In this document: positions 26,689-35,753 of the stretch, piece by piece | Position numbering within the stretch: the stretch's first letter is position 1 | Layout: every line of letters starts with the position of its first letter | NCBI RefSeq assembly: GCF_003148465.1 | Contig: NZ_QGGI01000013.1 | Coordinates: 1 to 64,000 of the forward strand | Source of the DNA: Oceanotoga teriensis | GTDB lineage: Bacteria; Thermotogota; Thermotogae; Petrotogales; Petrotogaceae | Reading direction: 5' to 3' | DNA: 64,000 bases | Translations under genes and position numbers: made by a program | Notes under the pieces: generated by a model | Databases searched by the model: none | Seen by the model: the letters and a program-made list of their open reading frames with translations, nothing else | Told to the model about the DNA's origin: nothing

Positions 26689-26719
26689 AAAAGGACTGAC
26701 CTTATTGATCAGTCCTTTT
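26689..26719. terminator. Bidirectional terminator
   Basis: Stem AAAAGGACTGA (26689-26699) with TCAGTCCTTTT (26709-26719), 9-nt loop and a T-run, between the M42 peptidase and nadE genes. Its stem is identical to that of the terminator at 52607-52639. Confidence 0.85.
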
Positions 26720-27559
26720 TAAACTAATATTTTTTATTTTTCTTTTAATATTACTTTGTAATATTTTATCTACTCTTTGAACTTTTTTAGGATCTTCATC
26801 ATTTAAAGAAATGTTTTTTTCTTTTTTTATGAGTATTCTGTCTAAATCTTTATAACTTATACCCATTGCAAATTCATCTGTTATACCAGGTATAAGATCT
26901 GGTGATGGAGATTTATTTATTATTTTATCTGGTATATTCAAAAAATTAGCCATTTCTATTACTTCTGTTTTGTATAAATGAATTAATGGCTCTATATCAC
27001 TGGAATCGTCACCATATTTGACATAAAAACCACTTTTTTCTTCAGTTTTATTTGTAGTGCCTGCAACACAATATCCTTTTTTTTCTGCTTCAAAGTAGAG
27101 AAGATTAAGTCTTACTCTATGTTTTACTCTATAATATGCTAATCCTTCTAAAAAAGATTTATTTCCTTCATCTTTTAAGTCTGATATAAAAGTATCTGGA
27201 GATTCATTTGCCCATCTTTTTTTTACATATTTTTCTTGAATTTTTCTCGGTATAAAAAACGAAGGAGGTTGTAATTTATAGACTTTCATTGATTTCAATA
27301 TAGGTTTTAAATTTATTATTTTATATTTTATATTTAGATGATCACATACTAATTTAGAATCAGATATAGTTTGTTTATCAGAATCTCTTTCGGGAAGTAA
27401 AAGACCAAAGACAGACTCTTTTCCAACTGAATCAACACATAATTTTGCACATACAGCAGAATCAATTCCGCCACTTATACCTATAATTATTCCATTATAT
27501 GAATATTTACTATAAAACGAATATATAAATTCTTTAATTTTTTGTACTTCTTTTTCCAT
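26702..27559 (-). CDS. nadE: NAD synthetase (ammonia-dependent type)
   Basis: Makes NAD from deamido-NAD, ATP and ammonia. The PP-loop IGISGGIDSAV is near residues 29-39; later YCVAGTTNKTEEKSGFYVKYGDDSSDIEPL is the deamido-NAD and Mg site. No glutaminase domain, so it uses free ammonia. I start at the ATG 27559-27557 because GGGGGGA lies six bases before it; the longer frame would begin inside that site. It is 22 bp after the recombinase gene. Compared with archetypal NadE it has an insertion (about residues 95-140) around FFIPRKIQEKYVKKRW. Confidence 0.9.
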   Translation of the reverse strand: MEKEVQKIKEFIYSFYSKYSYNGIIIGISGGIDSAVCAKLCVDSVGKESVFGLLLPERDSDKQTISDSKLVCDHLNIKYKIINLKPILKSMKVYKLQPPSFFIPRKIQEKYVKKRWANESPDTFISDLKDEGNKSFLEGLAYYRVKHRVRLNLLYFEAEKKGYCVAGTTNKTEEKSGFYVKYGDDSSDIEPLIHLYKTEVIEMANFLNIPDKIINKSPSPDLIPGITDEFAMGISYKDLDRILIKKEKNISLNDEDPKKVQRVDKILQSNIKRKIKNISLKRTDQ

Positions 27560-27581
27560 AACTAGTCCCCCCATATTTTAT

Positions 27582-28439
27582 CTATATATTATCTAATAAT
27601 GATGTGTGATTTTCAGATCTTATATATATACCTGTTGTAGATATATTTGTATGTCCAAGTATATATCTAACTTCTTCGAGATTTTTTCCAGAATTTAATA
27701 GTTTTTTAGCACAGGTATGTCTAAGAGCATGAGGTGTTGCATTTATATAATTTATATTTTTACCAGATTGTTTTAAAATATCTATTTTTTGATTTGCCAT
27801 TAGAACATATTTTTTAAATCTTCTTTGCATAGTTCTTTGTGTTGGCAATGAGTCAGATATTTCAAATACATAATCTTTTCCAGAAGTTTTTATGAGATTT
27901 TCTGCATATTCTAAAGTTATTTTTAAGATTCTTTCCTTTGCACCTTTACCTGTTATTATCAATTCAGCATGATCATTATAAAAAATTATATTTTCTTTCT
28001 TTAGATTTAAAGCTTCTGAAATTCTTAATCCTACTTTCAATAATAGATTAAAAAATATATAGTCAAATTTGTTTTCTTTTTGTATTATATCAAATAGTAT
28101 TGTTTCTTGAACATTATTTATGCCTTTAGGAGATTGTTCAGGTATTTTAGCATTAGCGTCTTTCCAATAGTTTAAACCATTAATATAATTATTTTCATAT
28201 AAATAATTTAGAAAAGATCTCAGAACAACAATACGAAGTTTTATAGTTCTTGGCGAGAGTTGTGAAGAGTCTTCTAAATATTTTAAAAAGGCTATTTTAT
28301 TTAATCCATATTTTTTCATATACTTATTATAATTATTTAGTATTTTTTTATACTCTTTAATTGTAGAGTCTGCTCTTCTTTTTATAAATTTCAAATGAGA
28401 CAAAAATTCTTCTATATAATTATCTGTTAATTCATTCAT
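27582..28439 (-). CDS. Tyrosine recombinase (XerC/XerD-like)
   Basis: A 285-residue site-specific recombinase. The N-terminal SAM-like domain (about 1-95) contains EFLSHLKFIKRRADSTIKEYKKIL. The catalytic set is seen: R in LLKVGLRISEALNL, K in TGKGAKERI, H-x2-R in PHALRHTCAKKL, H in LGHTNISTTGIY with the tyrosine Y. All key residues are present. A chromosomal-dimer-resolving XerA/XerD role fits because no phage genes flank it; an integrase of a mobile element is less likely. Confidence 0.9.
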   Translation of the reverse strand: MNELTDNYIEEFLSHLKFIKRRADSTIKEYKKILNNYNKYMKKYGLNKIAFLKYLEDSSQLSPRTIKLRIVVLRSFLNYLYENNYINGLNYWKDANAKIPEQSPKGINNVQETILFDIIQKENKFDYIFFNLLLKVGLRISEALNLKKENIIFYNDHAELIITGKGAKERILKITLEYAENLIKTSGKDYVFEISDSLPTQRTMQRRFKKYVLMANQKIDILKQSGKNINYINATPHALRHTCAKKLLNSGKNLEEVRYILGHTNISTTGIYIRSENHTSLLDNI

Positions 28440-28589
28440 TTTATATACATCTTCCTTATTATAAGTTATAAGATTTAAAATTAAAGATCTTTTATAAATT
28501 ATATCAAATTTTTTTAAATATAATATTCTTATTTTTATGGTAATATAGTTAAGAATGCTAATTAATATAAATTGTTGGAGGATAAAACT

Positions 28590-29516
28590 ATGAATAATAA
28601 TAAAATTCTTACAAATAAGTATATGGTTATTTTTCTTGCTTTCATTTGTTGTATTTTATGGGGAAGTGCTTTTCCAGTATTGAAAATATCATATTCTGAG
28701 ATGAATCTAAACTCTAATGATATTTGGGAAAAAGTAGTTTTTGCAGGTATAAGATTTTTAGGATCAAGTATAATTCTTTTTACATATTTAATTTTTAATA
28801 AAAAAGGAATAAATAATCTAAAAATTAAAGATAGAAATATTTTATTTGAACTTTTTTTGTTAGGACTTTTACAAACAACTATTCAATATTTTTTCTTTTA
28901 TAATGGATTGGCAAATACTTCTGGAATGAAAGGGGCTATTTTACAATCTTCAAGTACTTTTATAACTGTTATATTAGCTCATTTTATATATAATAATGAT
29001 AAAATAAATTTTAATAAAATTATAGGACTTTTAACAGGCATTTTAGGAATTATATTTTCAAATTGGGGCAAAGACTTTAGTTTTGATTTTAATTTTTTTG
29101 GAGAAGGGTTTTTAATTTTTGCTGGTATTATATCTTCTTTTGGTACTTTTCTTGCTAAAAGATTATCTAAAAATATACATCCTTTTTTAGTTTCTGCTTG
29201 GCAAATGTTTATGGGATCTATTCTTATGATAATTATTGGTGTTTTTCATATGAAAAAACCACTTGAATTTACTACTTTATCATTAACTCTTTTAATCTAT
29301 TCTTCTTTTTTATCTGCAATAGCTTTTGGGTTATGGTATTCCTTACTTAAATATAATAAAGCAGGAGAAGTTAGTATTTATAGATTTATGATTCCAGTTT
29401 CAGGAAGTATACTTTCTGTTTTGTTTATTCCAGATGAAAAATTTAGTATTCAAATTTTATTTGCACTATTTATGGTTGCAATAGGTATCTTTGCAGTTAA
29501 TTATAAAAAGAAATAA
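28590..29516 (+). CDS. EamA/DMT-superfamily transporter
   Basis: An inner-membrane transporter with ten hydrophobic helices and two EamA repeats. The first repeat starts FLAFICCILWGSAFPVLKISY and the second is about residues 155-300 (FLIFAGIISSFGTFLAKRLS). Substrate unknown, usually metabolites or amino acids for export. The ATG at 28590 is chosen for the GGAGG nine bases upstream; the same frame can start at TTG 28572 but without a site. It is monocistronic, divergent from the recombinase gene. Confidence 0.87.
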   Translation: MNNNKILTNKYMVIFLAFICCILWGSAFPVLKISYSEMNLNSNDIWEKVVFAGIRFLGSSIILFTYLIFNKKGINNLKIKDRNILFELFLLGLLQTTIQYFFFYNGLANTSGMKGAILQSSSTFITVILAHFIYNNDKINFNKIIGLLTGILGIIFSNWGKDFSFDFNFFGEGFLIFAGIISSFGTFLAKRLSKNIHPFLVSAWQMFMGSILMIIIGVFHMKKPLEFTTLSLTLLIYSSFLSAIAFGLWYSLLKYNKAGEVSIYRFMIPVSGSILSVLFIPDEKFSIQILFALFMVAIGIFAVNYKKK

Positions 29517-29543
29517 ACCTCCGCTTAAGGCAGAGGTTTATTT
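29511..29543. terminator. Bidirectional terminator overlapping two stop codons
   Basis: AAATAAACCTC (29511-29521) pairs with GAGGTTTATTT (29533-29543). It includes the end of the EamA gene and of the convergent aldo/keto reductase gene. Confidence 0.75.
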
Positions 29544-30490
29544 CTTGATAATGTATATAGTTTATACCATTCTTTTCTTGTTAATTCTATAGTTTCACAA
29601 TCTTTAACTAATTTTATCCTTTCTGGATTGCTTGTTCCTATTACAGGATTTATATTTGAGGGATGTTTTAGTATAAAAGATAATACTATGGAATCTGGTG
29701 TTGTGTTTTTTTCTTGAGCTAATTTATATATATATTTTTTTGTTTTTGAAATACTTTCTATTGATTCTTTTTCATCGAGAATTTCAAAATTTTTTCCAGT
29801 GTATAGACCTCCAGCCATAGGGCTCCAAGCTTGTATTTCTATATTGTTTGTCATCATATATTCCAAAAGACCTGGAGTAAAAGAACTTTTGAATCCTTCA
29901 TCATTGTTTATACCTATTGTAGAATCTAACCAATCAAGTTTTTTTAAACTTATTTCAAGTTGATTTATTGAAATTTCAGTATTAGTTGATTTTTTTATAT
30001 ATTCTATTTGATATTGATTCATGTTTGAAACTCCAATTTTTTTTACTATTTTATGATCTAAAAGATATTGAAAAGCATTTTTTAAATCTTTTATATTCAT
30101 TAAGGGATCAGGTCTATGTAATAATAATGTATCTATATAATCTGTATTTAATCTTTTTAATGAATCTTTTACAGAATCTATAATATGTTTTTCAGAAAAA
30201 TCATATCTTGCTACACCATCGATATTTTTTAAAATAATTCCAACTTTAGTTTGAATTATAATTTCTTTTCTGATATTTGAATTGTTTTTTAAAAAGGCTC
30301 CGAATACTTCTTCTGATTTCCCATTTTGATATATATCTGCTAAGTCAAATTTTGTTATTCCTATAGAAAGAGCTGTTTGAAGAGCTTTTTCAGCTTGTTC
30401 TATACTTTTTTTTGTTATTTTTGGTTCATCCCATCCTCCACCAAGACCCATAGTGCCATAGTAAATTCTTTTTAATTTAGTTTTTGACAT
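29525..30490 (-). CDS. Aldo/keto reductase
   Basis: NAD(P)H-dependent oxidoreductase with a TIM barrel, YdhF-like. The catalytic tetrad can be placed: D in KFDLADIYQNG, the Y in the same loop, K in IIIQTKVG and H in LLHRPDP. The C-terminal cofactor part includes PVIGTSNPERI. The 321-residue length is typical. Physiological substrate unknown. A hairpin terminator for the upstream pgm unit lies between the two genes, so it is likely separately transcribed; no clear promoter was assigned. Confidence 0.88.
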   Translation of the reverse strand: MSKTKLKRIYYGTMGLGGGWDEPKITKKSIEQAEKALQTALSIGITKFDLADIYQNGKSEEVFGAFLKNNSNIRKEIIIQTKVGIILKNIDGVARYDFSEKHIIDSVKDSLKRLNTDYIDTLLLHRPDPLMNIKDLKNAFQYLLDHKIVKKIGVSNMNQYQIEYIKKSTNTEISINQLEISLKKLDWLDSTIGINNDEGFKSSFTPGLLEYMMTNNIEIQAWSPMAGGLYTGKNFEILDEKESIESISKTKKYIYKLAQEKNTTPDSIVLSFILKHPSNINPVIGTSNPERIKLVKDCETIELTRKEWYKLYTLSRNKPLP

Positions 30491-30512
30491 TTGAGTACAT
30501 CTCCTTTTATAA

Positions 30513-30551
30513 AAATCGTCTCCAAAATATTTGAATAAATGGAGACGATTT
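30513..30551 (-). terminator. Terminator after phosphoglucomutase gene
   Basis: A 12-bp stem AAATCGTCTCCA (minus strand 30551-30540 with 30524-30513) and a 15-nt loop, followed on the minus strand by T-rich sequence. Confidence 0.7.
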
Positions 30552-30574
30552 ATTTTATTTTAATGGTATAGGAT

Positions 30575-32299
30575 TTATATGTTATTTAATTCTTTTAATA
30601 TAGATTCTTTAAACAATTTAAGTTTGTTTTCTGATTCTTTTAAAGTTTTTCCTTTTGAATATATATAAACTTTTATTTTAGGTTCTGTTCCAGAAGGTCT
30701 TACTGCATACCAAGAGCCGTCTTCAAACCAGAATCTTAAAACATTTGATTTTGGTATATCAACTTCTGAATTTTTATTATTTATTATATCATATTCTTTT
30801 TCTTCTTGATAATCAACATATTTTATTAGTTTTATATCATTTACGTTTTTTGGAAAATTTTTTCTATAATTTATCATCATATTAGAAATTTTTTCTTTTC
30901 CTTCAAGACCTTCAAGAACTATTGAAAAATTATTTTCTCTATAATATCCATATTTTATATATATCTCTTCTAATACATCTAAAAGAGTTTTGCCTTTTGT
31001 TTTATAATAAGCAGCTGCTTCAGAAAGGAACATTGAAGATATTACTCCATCTTTATCTCTTACAAATGTACCTGTTACATATCCAATGCTTTCTTCATAT
31101 CCAAAATGAAATGTCTTGTTTTGTTTTAAAAGTTCATTTTCTTTTCCACATATATTCTTAAATCCTGTTAATGTTTCATATGTTTTTACACCATAACTTT
31201 CTGCAATAACTTTTCCGAGATCTCCAGTGACAATAGATTTAACAATAAAACCATCATTGTTTATCAAATTTTTTTCATTTTTACTTTCAAGAATATAATT
31301 TATTAGAATAGCTCCAGTTTGATTACCATTTAATGGAATATATTCTCCATTTCCATCTTTAACTTCAACTGCTAGTCTGTCACAATCTGGATCTGTAGCT
31401 ATAAGTATTTCAGCATTTTCTTTTTTTCCTAAACTTTCAGAATATTTAAAAGCTTTTGTATCTTCTGGATTTGGATATCCTACAGTTGTAAAGTTTGGAT
31501 CTGGATTTTCTTGTTCTGGTACAACTATAACATTTTTAAATCCTCTTTCTTTTAATACTCTTCTAACGGGAATATTTCCTGTACCATTTAATGGAGTATA
31601 TATTATTTTTATATCTTTATCTAATTCTTCATCTCTTATTGCTAATGATTTTACTAATCTTGTATATTCGTCATCTACTTCTTTTCCTATTATTGTTAAT
31701 AAATTTTCTTCTTTAGCTTTCTCTAAATCTAAATATTTTATTTCTTCAAATGATTTTATATTTTTTATATTGTTGGTTATTCCATCTGCAACTTCTGATA
31801 ATATTTGAGAACCTTCTTCCCAATAAACTTTATATCCATTGTATTCTTTTGGATTATGACTCGCAGTTATAACTATTCCAGAAGTAGCTTTAAAATATCT
31901 TATAGCAAATGAAAGTTCAGGAGTTGGTCTTATATCTTCAAATAAATATACTTTTATTCCATTTGCAGTTAAAACGGATGAAGCTATTTCAGAAAATTCT
32001 TTAGAAAAATGCCTAACATCATAAGCTATAGCAACACCCTTCTTAGCATATTCTTTTCCTCTAAAATTTATATAATCGGCTAATCCTTGTGTAGCCTTTG
32101 CAACTGTATATATATTCATTCTATTGCTTCCAGCACCCAATATACCTCTTAAACCAGCAGTGCCAAATTCAAGATCAAATATAAATCTGTTTTTAATTTC
32201 TTCTTCATCGTCTTTTATAGACAACAATTCTTGTTTTGTTTGCTCATCAATTACAGGACTGTTTAACCATTCCAAATATTTTTCTTTGTAGTTCATCAT
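30575..32299 (-). CDS. Phosphoglucomutase / phosphomannomutase (PgcA-like)
   Basis: Interconverts glucose-1-phosphate and glucose-6-phosphate (or mannose forms). The 574-residue alpha-D-phosphohexomutase has GTAGLRGILGAGSNRMN at the N-terminus, the phosphoserine loop TASHNPKEYNGYK, the Mg loop DPDCDRLAV, the sugar loop GYEESIGY and the phosphate-binding RPSGTEPKIK at the end. Length fits the Bacillus PgcA group. It overlaps the upstream aminotransferase by 4 bp. Together with glgX and the debranching enzyme it would feed glycogen glucose into glycolysis. Confidence 0.92.
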   Translation of the reverse strand: MMNYKEKYLEWLNSPVIDEQTKQELLSIKDDEEEIKNRFIFDLEFGTAGLRGILGAGSNRMNIYTVAKATQGLADYINFRGKEYAKKGVAIAYDVRHFSKEFSEIASSVLTANGIKVYLFEDIRPTPELSFAIRYFKATSGIVITASHNPKEYNGYKVYWEEGSQILSEVADGITNNIKNIKSFEEIKYLDLEKAKEENLLTIIGKEVDDEYTRLVKSLAIRDEELDKDIKIIYTPLNGTGNIPVRRVLKERGFKNVIVVPEQENPDPNFTTVGYPNPEDTKAFKYSESLGKKENAEILIATDPDCDRLAVEVKDGNGEYIPLNGNQTGAILINYILESKNEKNLINNDGFIVKSIVTGDLGKVIAESYGVKTYETLTGFKNICGKENELLKQNKTFHFGYEESIGYVTGTFVRDKDGVISSMFLSEAAAYYKTKGKTLLDVLEEIYIKYGYYRENNFSIVLEGLEGKEKISNMMINYRKNFPKNVNDIKLIKYVDYQEEKEYDIINNKNSEVDIPKSNVLRFWFEDGSWYAVRPSGTEPKIKVYIYSKGKTLKESENKLKLFKESILKELNNI

Positions 32300-33480
32300 A
32301 TTAAACCTCCATTTTTAAAAGATGTTTTTATTTTTTTTAATGATTTTAAAAGGATTTCTTTAGGAGTTGCAATATTCATTCTAAAAAAACCTTTTCCATC
32401 TTCTCCAAATATACTACCTTCTTCTAATCCTATATTAGCTTTGTTTATTAAAATATCCTTAATTTCTTCTTCAGAAGCAATATTTTTTAAGTTTATCCAT
32501 AATAAATAAGTACCTTCTGGAGTTATTATTTTTGAATTAGGTATTTCTTTATTAAAAAAATCGATAGTAATGTTAATGTTTTCTTTTAGATATTTTATTA
32601 AGTATTCTAACCATAATTCACCGTGTTTGTATGCTGCAATAAATGCTTCTTGACTTAATGCATTGATCATTGAATTTCCTATTTTTTCTATAGTTTCATC
32701 GAATTGTTTTTTTAAATATTCATTTGGAATTATAGCATTGGAAGCTTGTAATCCAGCAATATTAAATGTTTTACTTGGCGAATAAAAAGTTATAGAATTT
32801 TCTTTTATATTATTGTTTAAATTTGCTATTGGTTCATGTTTATTATTTTCATATATTAAATCTGAATGTATTTCGTCGGATATCAATAATACATCATTAT
32901 CAATACATATATTTGAAATTTTTATTAAGTCATCTTTAGACCAGACTTTTCCAATTGGATTGTGAGGGTTACATAATATCATCATTTTTACATCATATTG
33001 TTTTATTTTATTTTCAAGATCTTTAAAATCAATACTATAAATATTGTCTGAATATATTAATGGATTTGTGACTATATTTCTGTTTAAATTTTTTATAACA
33101 TTAAAAAAAGGATAATAGACAGGAGTTTGAATTAATATATTATCTTTTTCTTTGGTATAAGTATATATTGCAAGTTTTAATCCTGGAACAACTCCTGGTA
33201 CATAACTTATCCAATTTTTATCTATTTTCCATTTGTGTTTTTTATAGATCCAATTTATAAAAACATCATAATATTCATCAGAGGTTTTTGTATATCCAAA
33301 TATTCCATGCTCTGTGCGTTTTGATAATGCTTTTATTATATCATTACTTGATTTAAAGTCCATATCAGCAACCCACATAGGAGTAATATTTTCTTTTCCA
33401 AATATTTGCTCGAGATTGTCCCATTTTATACAATTGGTATTTTTTCTTTCTATTATTTTATCGAAATTTATATTTTCCAT
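32296..33480 (-). CDS. MalY/PatB family PLP aminotransferase / C-S lyase
   Basis: A fold-type I PLP enzyme of the MalY/PatB group, commonly cystathionine beta-lyase active. The N-terminus (NTNCIKWDNLEQIFG then TPMWVADMDFKS) is diagnostic. The PLP lysine is in FYSPSKTFNIAGLQ near residue 234, and LCNPHNPIGKVW plus ISDEIHSDLIY are the expected cofactor motifs. The 394-residue length is normal. AAAGGGGGAAA precedes the ATG. Co-transcribed with phosphoglucomutase by a 4-bp overlap. Confidence 0.9.
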   Translation of the reverse strand: MENINFDKIIERKNTNCIKWDNLEQIFGKENITPMWVADMDFKSSNDIIKALSKRTEHGIFGYTKTSDEYYDVFINWIYKKHKWKIDKNWISYVPGVVPGLKLAIYTYTKEKDNILIQTPVYYPFFNVIKNLNRNIVTNPLIYSDNIYSIDFKDLENKIKQYDVKMMILCNPHNPIGKVWSKDDLIKISNICIDNDVLLISDEIHSDLIYENNKHEPIANLNNNIKENSITFYSPSKTFNIAGLQASNAIIPNEYLKKQFDETIEKIGNSMINALSQEAFIAAYKHGELWLEYLIKYLKENINITIDFFNKEIPNSKIITPEGTYLLWINLKNIASEEEIKDILINKANIGLEEGSIFGEDGKGFFRMNIATPKEILLKSLKKIKTSFKNGGLI

Positions 33481-33608
33481 TTATTTTTCCCCCTTTATAT
33501 AAAGTATATCAAAAAAATTTGTATTATTGAATTTTAAGAAAAATAGAGATATTTAAAGATAAAATGATTTTAAATAAACTCTTTCAATCTAAACAATTTA
33601 TTTAGAAT

Positions 33609-33637
33609 TTAACTTATCTTTATAAAAATGGTAAAAT
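33609..33637 (+). promoter_or_regulatory. Promoter of the psuK-psuG operon
   Basis: TTAACT (33609-33614), 17-bp spacer, TAAAAT (33632-33637) with TGG just before it (extended -10). The predicted start near 33643-33645 places the leader RNA structure right at the 5' end. Confidence 0.65.
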
Positions 33638-33641
33638 ATAA

Positions 33642-33732
33642 GTGTCTCAGGGTAGATTTCTCTCTTTAAAACATTCATAAAATATAAACAGTGGGATCTG
33701 TTAAGTGCTTCTTAAAAAGAAGCACTTTTTTT
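33642..33732 (+). promoter_or_regulatory. Structured attenuator leader (candidate riboswitch) before psuK-psuG
   Basis: The ~90-nt leader has an initial GTGTCTCAGGGTAGATTTC segment, a small hairpin AACAG-TGGGAT-CTGTT (33687-33702) and a strong terminator (stem AAGTGCTTCTT 33703-33713 with AAGAAGCACTT 33717-33727, T-run to 33732). The loop GGGAT can pair with ATTTC (33656-33660), and the first bases AAGTGT could compete for the right terminator arm. The terminator lies before the SD of psuK, so it must be regulated by read-through. I cannot assign a known riboswitch class from memory. Confidence 0.5.
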
Positions 33733-33756
33733 ATAATTATTAATGGAGGTATTTAT

Positions 33757-34725
33757 ATGTCTTATGTTTCTGTTATAGGGGGTATTAACATTGATTTAAA
33801 TGCTAAAACTGATTATAATTATAAATTTAATTCTAATCCTGGAAATATATTTTATTCTGCTGGCGGTGTTGGAAGAAATATTGCGGAAAATATTTCAAAG
33901 TTAGGAATTAAAACATATTTATTTGGGGTTGTTGGATTGGATATATTTGGGGAGTATGTTATTGATACTACTAAAAATATTAATTTGGATTTAAGTAGAA
34001 TTTTGAAAACGAAAAAATATAGTACAGGAATTTATCTTTCTATTTTAAATAATGATAATGATATGAGTTATGCTATTTCTGATATGAAAATAAATTCTTT
34101 AATAGATAGGAATTATATAAAAAATAATTTAGAAATTTTATTAAATTCAAAATTATGCATTATAGATACTAATTTAGATTATGAAACTATATTATATATT
34201 GTACATTTTTTAAATTGCAATAAAATAAAATATATAATTGAACCTGTATCTATACAAAAAATTAACAAACTTTATAATATAAAAGAAAATATACAATGTA
34301 TAACACCAAATATAGTAGAATTAAGAAATTTTATTGATGAAGATTTTGTTTTTAATAATGAGAAAGAGGATAATGATAATGATATAAAAAAAATTTTTGA
34401 TTTGATAAAATATAAAATTAATTTTATTGATGATATTATAGTAACACTTGGTAAAGATGGTGTATTATTTTTTGATATAATTAATGATGAATATTTTTAT
34501 GAAAAATCTTTTAGTATAGAGGTTATTAATGCAAATGGGGCAGGTGATGCATTTTTAGCTGGATATTCTTATGGGATTTATAATGAATTTGATAAAATAA
34601 AAAGTGTTAGATTGGGTATTTGTAATTCTTTAATAAATTTACAATCTGATGATACTGTTAGTAAGTTATTATCTGAAGATCTTCTTAAAAAAACTTATTG
34701 GAGGTTTTATAATGAATTTATTTGA
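33757..34725 (+). CDS. psuK: PfkB-family kinase, probable pseudouridine kinase
   Basis: A ribokinase-fold sugar kinase, called pseudouridine kinase because the next gene is a clear pseudouridine-5'-phosphate glycosidase. Features: GGINIDLNAK at the start, SAGGVGRNIAENISKLG sugar-binding loop, IVTLGKDGVLFF and the C-terminal NANGAGDAFLAGYSYG with the catalytic aspartate. I start at ATG 33757 (GGAGGT seven bases before); an upstream extension would run through the terminator hairpin. The 3' end overlaps psuG by 14 bp. Confidence 0.85.
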   Translation: MSYVSVIGGINIDLNAKTDYNYKFNSNPGNIFYSAGGVGRNIAENISKLGIKTYLFGVVGLDIFGEYVIDTTKNINLDLSRILKTKKYSTGIYLSILNNDNDMSYAISDMKINSLIDRNYIKNNLEILLNSKLCIIDTNLDYETILYIVHFLNCNKIKYIIEPVSIQKINKLYNIKENIQCITPNIVELRNFIDEDFVFNNEKEDNDNDIKKIFDLIKYKINFIDDIIVTLGKDGVLFFDIINDEYFYEKSFSIEVINANGAGDAFLAGYSYGIYNEFDKIKSVRLGICNSLINLQSDDTVSKLLSEDLLKKTYWRFYNEFI

Positions 34726-35638
34726 AAAGTATATTGATGTTTTACCAGAAATTAAAGATGCACTTGATAATAATAAACCTGTTGTTTCACTGGAATCTAC
34801 AATCATATCTCACGGGATGCCTTATCCAAAAAATGTTGAGACTGCTACTGAAGTTGAAAATATAGTTAGAAAAAATGGGGCTATTCCTGCAACTATAGCG
34901 ATAATTGATGGTAGAATTAAGATAGGACTCGATAAAAAACAACTCGAATTTATGGGGAATTCTGAAAATATTTTAAAAGCGAGTAGAAGAGATATACCTT
35001 ATATTATAGCGAATAAACTTAGTGCTGCTACAACAGTTTCGGCAACTATGATATGTTCCAATTTATCCGGCATTAGAACTTTTGCAACTGGTGGTATTGG
35101 AGGTGTCCATAGAAATGCTTCTGAAACTTTTGATATATCAGCAGATTTACAAGAGTTATCAAGTACAAATGTTTGTGTTATTTGTGCAGGAGCTAAGGCT
35201 ATTTTAGATCTAAAATTAACTTTAGAATATCTTGAAACTTTAGGAGTTCCTGTATTGGGTTATAAAACGGAAGAATTGCCGGCATTTTATTCGAGAGAGA
35301 GTGGTTTAAAGGTTAATTATAAAGTTGAAAGTCCTGAAGAAATAGCTTGTATAATGAAATCTAAATGGGATTTGAATATTAATGGAGGAGTTTTGGTAAC
35401 TAATCCTATTCCCAAAAAAATGTCTATGAATACAAATTTTATAAATAAAGCTATAGATGCTTCGATTGAAGAGGCAGATAGCTTAGGAATAGAAGGTAAA
35501 GAATTGACTCCTTTTTTATTGGCAAAGATAAAAGATTTAACAGGTGGAAGTTCTTTGGAATCGAATATTGCATTAGTTTATAATAATGCTGAATTGACTG
35601 CTAAAATAGCTTTAGAGTATTCCAATTTATTAAAATGA
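34712..35638 (+). CDS. psuG: Pseudouridine-5'-phosphate glycosidase
   Basis: Cleaves the C-C glycosidic bond of pseudouridine 5'-phosphate to give uracil and ribose-5-phosphate. SLESTIISHGMPYPKN, FATGGIGGVHRNA and the catalytic-lysine region CAGAKAILDLKLTLEYLET are family hallmarks; VTNPIP and SLESNIALVYNNA close the protein. The ATG at 34712 is supported by GGAGG; the frame extends further back inside psuK. With psuK it completes pseudouridine salvage. Confidence 0.95.
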   Translation: MNLFEKYIDVLPEIKDALDNNKPVVSLESTIISHGMPYPKNVETATEVENIVRKNGAIPATIAIIDGRIKIGLDKKQLEFMGNSENILKASRRDIPYIIANKLSAATTVSATMICSNLSGIRTFATGGIGGVHRNASETFDISADLQELSSTNVCVICAGAKAILDLKLTLEYLETLGVPVLGYKTEELPAFYSRESGLKVNYKVESPEEIACIMKSKWDLNINGGVLVTNPIPKKMSMNTNFINKAIDASIEEADSLGIEGKELTPFLLAKIKDLTGGSSLESNIALVYNNAELTAKIALEYSNLLK

Positions 35639-35655
35639 AAACAAAAATAATTTTT

Positions 35656-35682
35656 AAATGAGATTTTATATCTCATTTTTTT
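35656..35682 (+). terminator. Terminator of psuK-psuG
   Basis: AAATGAGAT (35656-35664) pairs with ATCTCATTT (35670-35678), 5-nt loop, followed by a T-run. Confidence 0.8.
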
Positions 35683-35753
35683 ATTTTTATTATATAATTG
35701 TATTGTCAACTATTATTTATGAAAAATTAACTCTTTAAAGGGGGGATCTTTTA

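Noticed and set aside
27582-28439. Integrase of a prophage or genomic island
   Set aside because: No phage genes, tRNA or att-like direct repeats are seen nearby; a housekeeping Xer recombinase is simpler.
33691-33756. N-terminal extension of psuK starting inside the attenuator terminator
   Set aside because: It would translate through the terminator hairpin, and a good GGAGGT precedes the ATG at 33757.
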